Assembly: GCA_031360915.1 (NCBI GenBank)
Contig: JANMCE010000077.1
Span: 1 to 24,724, forward strand
Reading direction: 5' to 3'
Length of the DNA stretch: 24,724 bases
Origin: JANMCE01 sp031360915
GTDB lineage: Bacteria > Actinomycetota > Acidimicrobiia > Acidimicrobiales > Ilumatobacteraceae
Each line of letters begins with the position of its first letter. Position 1 is the first letter of the stretch. The notes below the pieces were generated by a model, which ran no database searches, was not told the origin of the DNA, and worked only from the letters and a program-made list of their open reading frames with translations. This document shows, in pieces, positions 21,594 to 24,724 of this stretch. Position numbers and translations under genes: made by a program.

Positions 21594-23429
21594 GTGCCGC
21601 CCATGAGTGAAACCGAAAACACTGAGCAGTCGGGCTTTGCCGAGCTCGGGCTTCGGCCCGAGCTACTCGGCGTTCTCACGGCTCTCGGCTACGAGGAACC
21701 CACGCCGATCCAACGCGAAACCATCCCGCTGCTGATGGCCGGACACGACCTGTTGGGCCAGGCAGCTACGGGTACCGGCAAGACCGCCGCGTTTGCGCTC
21801 CCCATCTTGAACCGCATCGACAAGACGGCGCGCGCCAAGCCACTTGCACTCGTGCTGGTGCCGACCCGCGAGTTGGCCGTGCAGGTGTCCGAGGCGATGT
21901 ACAAGTACGGCAAGGATCTGGGCGCCAGCGTGCTGCCGATCTACGGCGGCCAACCCATCGGCCGTCAGCTCACCGCTCTGAACCGTGGGGTGCACGTGGT
22001 CGTCGCCACTCCGGGGCGAGCGATCGATCACATCAACCGCGGCACGCTTCCGTTGGATGATGTGCAGATCGTGGTACTTGATGAGGCCGACGAAATGCTC
22101 GACATGGGTTTTGCCGAGGACATCGAAGCCATCCTGAAAGCCACGCCGGACGAGCGTCAGACCGTGCTGTTCTCGGCCACCCTGCCGCCCCGCATCAACG
22201 GCATCGCCAAGCGTCACCAGCGTGAGCCGTTGAAGATCCAGATCGGTCTGGCGCCCGGTGATCGCAACAAGTCGCCTCTCGTCAAACAAAGCGCGTACGT
22301 CGTGATGCGCCAGCACAAGCCCGCTGCCCTCGGCCGCATTCTGGATGTGGAAGCGCCAGCCGCGGCCATTGTGTTCTGCCGCACCCGCACCGAGGTGGAC
22401 GAGCTCACCGAGACGCTCAACGGTCGCGGCTACAGAGCCGAGGCCCTGCACGGCGGCATGAGCCAGGAACAGCGTGACCGGGTGATGCTTCGCATGCGCA
22501 ATGGTTCGGCCGAGCTGCTGATCGCCACCGACGTGGCTGCCCGCGGCCTCGACCTCGACCAGCTCACCCACGTGGTCAACTACGACGTGCCGTCGGCCCC
22601 TGAGGCCTATGTGCACCGCATCGGCCGCGTGGGTCGGGCGGGTCGCGAAGGCATCGCCATAACGCTGTCCGAGCCGCGTGAACAACGTCTGTTGAACAAC
22701 ATCGAGCGGCTCACCAAGCAGCCCATCCAAATCGAGAAGCTGCCGACGGTGGCCGACCTGCGCGCTCGTCAGATGGAGCTCACACTCGGTACGTTGCGTG
22801 AGGCGTTGGCCAGCGATGACCTGGCCGACTTCAACGGCACCATCAACTCACTGATCTCTGACTTCGAGCTGCGCGATATCGCGCTCGCCGCCATCAAGAT
22901 TGCCCACGAAGCCGCCGGCAACACCGTGGACGAAAAGGAAATCCCCGAGGCGTTCGCCAAAAAGCCGTACGACGGAGCCAAGAAGGACTTTGCAAAGAAA
23001 GAGTCCGGCCGCGAGTACGTCAAGAAGGAATTCGGCGCCAAGAGGGCCAGCTTCCGAGACGAGGTTACGCCCGGTCGTGAAGTGCCTTCCTTCGCCGGCA
23101 AGAAGGCGTTCGGGGCCGGAAGTGAAACTCCCGCTGTCGCCCGCACCGAGCGACCGGCGCGACGCGAAACACACGCCCACGATTCCGGTTCGGACACGGC
23201 AAGGCTTTACATCAATGTTGGCCGCACCGATGGCATCCGTCCGCAGGATCTGGTTGGTTGCATCGCCAACGAAACCACCCTCAGCGGCCGCGACATTGGC
23301 CCGATCAAGATCGCCGAACGATTCTCGATCGTCGGCGTGCCGAGCGCATCAGCCGACCTGGTGATCGAAGCTATCAAGCACACAACGCTCAAGGGGAAAC
23401 GGGCGAAGGCTCGGCGCTATTCTGAGTAG
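21594..23429 (+). CDS. deaD: DEAD-box ATP-dependent RNA helicase, DeaD/CsdA type
   Basis: A 611-residue RNA helicase that remodels structured RNA in ribosome assembly and mRNA decay, often cold-induced. Q motif FAELGLRPELL then PTPIQ; Walker A AATGTGKT (57-64); PTRELA; TPGR; DEAD (163-166); SAT (194-196); ATDVAARGLDLD; and HRIGRVGRAGR. A Lys/Glu/Phe-rich disordered stretch (about 445-530) follows, then a C-terminal DbpA RNA-binding domain (about 536-611) from ARLYINVGRTDG to the end. GTG 21594 opens the frame; ATG 21603 three codons later is equally possible, since AAGGA at 21586-21590 is 3 bases from the GTG and 12 from the ATG. Confidence 0.94.
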   Translation: MPPMSETENTEQSGFAELGLRPELLGVLTALGYEEPTPIQRETIPLLMAGHDLLGQAATGTGKTAAFALPILNRIDKTARAKPLALVLVPTRELAVQVSEAMYKYGKDLGASVLPIYGGQPIGRQLTALNRGVHVVVATPGRAIDHINRGTLPLDDVQIVVLDEADEMLDMGFAEDIEAILKATPDERQTVLFSATLPPRINGIAKRHQREPLKIQIGLAPGDRNKSPLVKQSAYVVMRQHKPAALGRILDVEAPAAAIVFCRTRTEVDELTETLNGRGYRAEALHGGMSQEQRDRVMLRMRNGSAELLIATDVAARGLDLDQLTHVVNYDVPSAPEAYVHRIGRVGRAGREGIAITLSEPREQRLLNNIERLTKQPIQIEKLPTVADLRARQMELTLGTLREALASDDLADFNGTINSLISDFELRDIALAAIKIAHEAAGNTVDEKEIPEAFAKKPYDGAKKDFAKKESGREYVKKEFGAKRASFRDEVTPGREVPSFAGKKAFGAGSETPAVARTERPARRETHAHDSGSDTARLYINVGRTDGIRPQDLVGCIANETTLSGRDIGPIKIAERFSIVGVPSASADLVIEAIKHTTLKGKRAKARRYSE

Positions 23430-23452
23430 CGTCCCCTAAGGAAGGCGGCCTC

Positions 23453-24496
23453 ATGAAATTCCATCTCGCGATCAACCTCGAACGTATGGATCCATCCGAC
23501 GACATGGCCGAAGGGCAGCGCCACACGCTCGAGATGGTGCAGATGGCCGACGAGGCCGGCTTTGAGATCGCCTGGGCGGCCGAACATAACGCCATCGAAA
23601 TGACGATCGCGCCAAATCCGTTCCAGTTGCTGGCCTGGTGGGCCGCCCACACCACTCGTATCCGCCTCGGCACCGCCGTAGCGGTAGCCGCCTACTGGCA
23701 TCCCATTCGGCTGGCGGGTGAGGCGGCTCTACTCGACCTGCTGTCGAATGGTCGACTTGAACTCGGCCTCGGCCGAGGTGCCTACCAGCGTGAATACGAT
23801 CGCATCGCACCCGGTCTTACGCCGGCCAGCGCGTCGGCCGCGCTACGAGAGATCCTGCCGGCCGTTCGCGGACTGTGGGCGGGCGACTATGCCCATCAGG
23901 GTGACCGGTGGTCGTTCCCCACGTCTACCGCGTGTCCGAAACCGCTGCAGTCCCCTCCCCCGATCTGGATCGCCGCTCGTGACCCCGACACCTACGACTG
24001 GGCAGTGGCCAACGGTTGTGACCTCATGTGCTGGCCCTTGACTCGACCGTTCACCGAACTGGTCTCCTATGTCGGCCGACTCGACGACTCGCTGGCCAAG
24101 GCTCCAGAGGGAACCGTTCGCCCCCGCATGACGGCCATGCGTTACGCCGCGGTGTTTGACAACGAGCACGATGGTGATCGTTTCATCCGCTCGGTGCAGC
24201 GCCAGAGCGGCCAGTTCGAGAATCTGTTCAAGCAACTCGGCACCGTGGAGAACGGCTTTGCCGAGTCGGTCGATCTTGAAGCGCTGTCGCATCGGGACGA
24301 GTACCAGCCCGACATGCTGCGCCAGAATCTCATGTTCGGTACCCCTGATGAGGTGGTCGCCAAGCTCCGTGCCTACGACGAACTGGGTGTCGATTTCCTG
24401 TACTGCGCCAGCTACGGCGCGCCGATCGCCGAGCAAAAAAAGTCACTCAAGATGTTCATCAATGAAGTCATGCCCGCATTCGGAGCTGCGGTATGA
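23453..24496 (+). CDS. Luciferase-like (LLM class) flavin-dependent monooxygenase
   Basis: A 347-residue TIM-barrel oxidoreductase of the bacterial luciferase family, using reduced FMN or F420 as cofactor. Family marks are MADEAGFEIAWAAEHN, the strand IRLGTAVAVAAYWHPIRLAGEAALLD, GRLELGLGRGAYQREYD, a PPPIWIAARDPDTYDWA strand and a C-terminal MFGTPDEVVAKLRAYDELGVD. Substrate cannot be read from sequence; relatives attack alkanals, sulfonates or other organics. AAGGAAGG sits 7 bases before ATG 23453, a strong ribosome site, 23 bases after the deaD stop. Its stop overlaps the start of the AA_synth gene by 4 bases, so the two are one operon and probably serve the same pathway. Confidence 0.9.
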   Translation: MKFHLAINLERMDPSDDMAEGQRHTLEMVQMADEAGFEIAWAAEHNAIEMTIAPNPFQLLAWWAAHTTRIRLGTAVAVAAYWHPIRLAGEAALLDLLSNGRLELGLGRGAYQREYDRIAPGLTPASASAALREILPAVRGLWAGDYAHQGDRWSFPTSTACPKPLQSPPPIWIAARDPDTYDWAVANGCDLMCWPLTRPFTELVSYVGRLDDSLAKAPEGTVRPRMTAMRYAAVFDNEHDGDRFIRSVQRQSGQFENLFKQLGTVENGFAESVDLEALSHRDEYQPDMLRQNLMFGTPDEVVAKLRAYDELGVDFLYCASYGAPIAEQKKSLKMFINEVMPAFGAAV

Positions 24497-24702
24497 CCGC
24501 GGAGATACGCAAGTACGTCCGCTACATCGAAGACATCCACATCGATGGCAAGCCGGGCGGTCCTGTTCGCATGGTTGCCGCCGCGGCCGTCATGACCAAT
24601 CCGTGGGCCGGACGTGGCTTTGTGGAAGATCTCCGCCCAGACATCTTGGCCATCGCCCCCTCGCTCGGACAGACATTGGTTGGCGCCATCTTGGAGATGT
24701 GA
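24493..24702 (+). CDS. AA_synth/DUF1185-family protein, interrupted by an in-frame TGA
   Basis: The 69 codons from ATG 24493 match the N-terminus of the AA_synth (DUF1185) family, whose members are about 190 residues: EIRKYVRYIEDIHIDG, VRMVAAAAVMTNPWAGRG, FVEDLRPDI and LGQTLV. A TGA at 24700-24702 ends the frame after ILEM. The same frame then continues GGSDRVE to the window edge, which is what the family shows next (a GG-x-x-RVE segment leading to YGKAA). The stop therefore looks like a point nonsense change or a base-call error and not the natural end. The rest of the gene lies beyond the window. Family function is not well established; the ATGA overlap links it to the luciferase-like monooxygenase. 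Confidence 0.7.
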   Translation: MTAEIRKYVRYIEDIHIDGKPGGPVRMVAAAAVMTNPWAGRGFVEDLRPDILAIAPSLGQTLVGAILEM

Positions 24703-24724
24703 GGCGGGAGCGACAGGGTGGAGG

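Noticed and set aside
21663..22730. Long minus-strand open frame opposite deaD
   Set aside because: Shadow of a strongly conserved helicase; no recognisable motif in the antisense frame. The same applies to 14672-15541 opposite hutH.
24700..24702. TGA as a selenocysteine codon
   Set aside because: The family has no known selenoprotein members, the position is not a conserved Cys, and the few bases after it show no clear SECIS-like hairpin.

Overview
The window is high-GC DNA that reads as a chromosomal segment of an actinobacterium, probably an aquatic member of the Acidimicrobiia. This is inferred from the N-terminal DUF2510 domain on the scramblase-like protein, the actinobacterial style of HutU and HutH, the full-length Rv0194-like ABC exporter, and several genes that look leaderless (a TANNNT box ending 6-8 bases before the start codon and no Shine-Dalgarno). 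No rRNA, tRNA, CRISPR array, insertion sequence or integrase was seen.

Layout. Positions 1-136 hold an inverted repeat element. An M20 amidohydrolase (minus) is divergent from a two-gene plus-strand unit: a DUF2510/scramblase-like protein and an M24 protein that closely resembles the DMSP lyase DddP. A terminator-like hairpin follows, then a methyltransferase that overlaps tail-to-tail with a single-chain ABC exporter whose first nucleotide site is degenerate. Positions 8065-9016 are decayed: a GNAT gene with a one-base frameshift, a second copy of the inverted repeat element, and the first third of a methyltransferase gene. Next come a two-gene unit (conserved hypothetical plus SRPBCC protein) divergent from a WYL/YafY-type regulator with a dyad operator between them, a DUF1097-like membrane protein, another methyltransferase, and an OmpR-type two-component system.

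The core of the window is a compact histidine-utilisation operon at 13880-20227: hutH, hutU, a peptide-deformylase-family gene, hutF and hutI. Downstream of hutU the genes are spaced by 1 base or overlap by 4. HutH makes urocanate, HutU imidazolone propionate, HutI formimidoylglutamate and HutF N-formylglutamate. The expected last enzyme, HutG (N-formylglutamate deformylase), is absent from the window, and a complete PDF-family metalloenzyme takes its place in the operon. I infer that this protein may deformylate N-formylglutamate. The M20 amidohydrolase at the left end is a competing candidate. Convergent with hutI is a membrane-anchored secreted protein of unknown function. A DeaD-type RNA helicase, a luciferase-like flavin monooxygenase and the start of a DUF1185/AA_synth protein, interrupted by an in-frame TGA, complete the window.

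The two most novel points are the PDF-for-HutG arrangement and the roughly 103-bp element present twice (23-126 and 8614-8716). Each copy has two CCYCCAAC-type boxes exactly 22 bases apart, a centre of 39-40 bases, and two inverted boxes again 22 bases apart. Centre length and period are preserved although the surrounding sequence is not.
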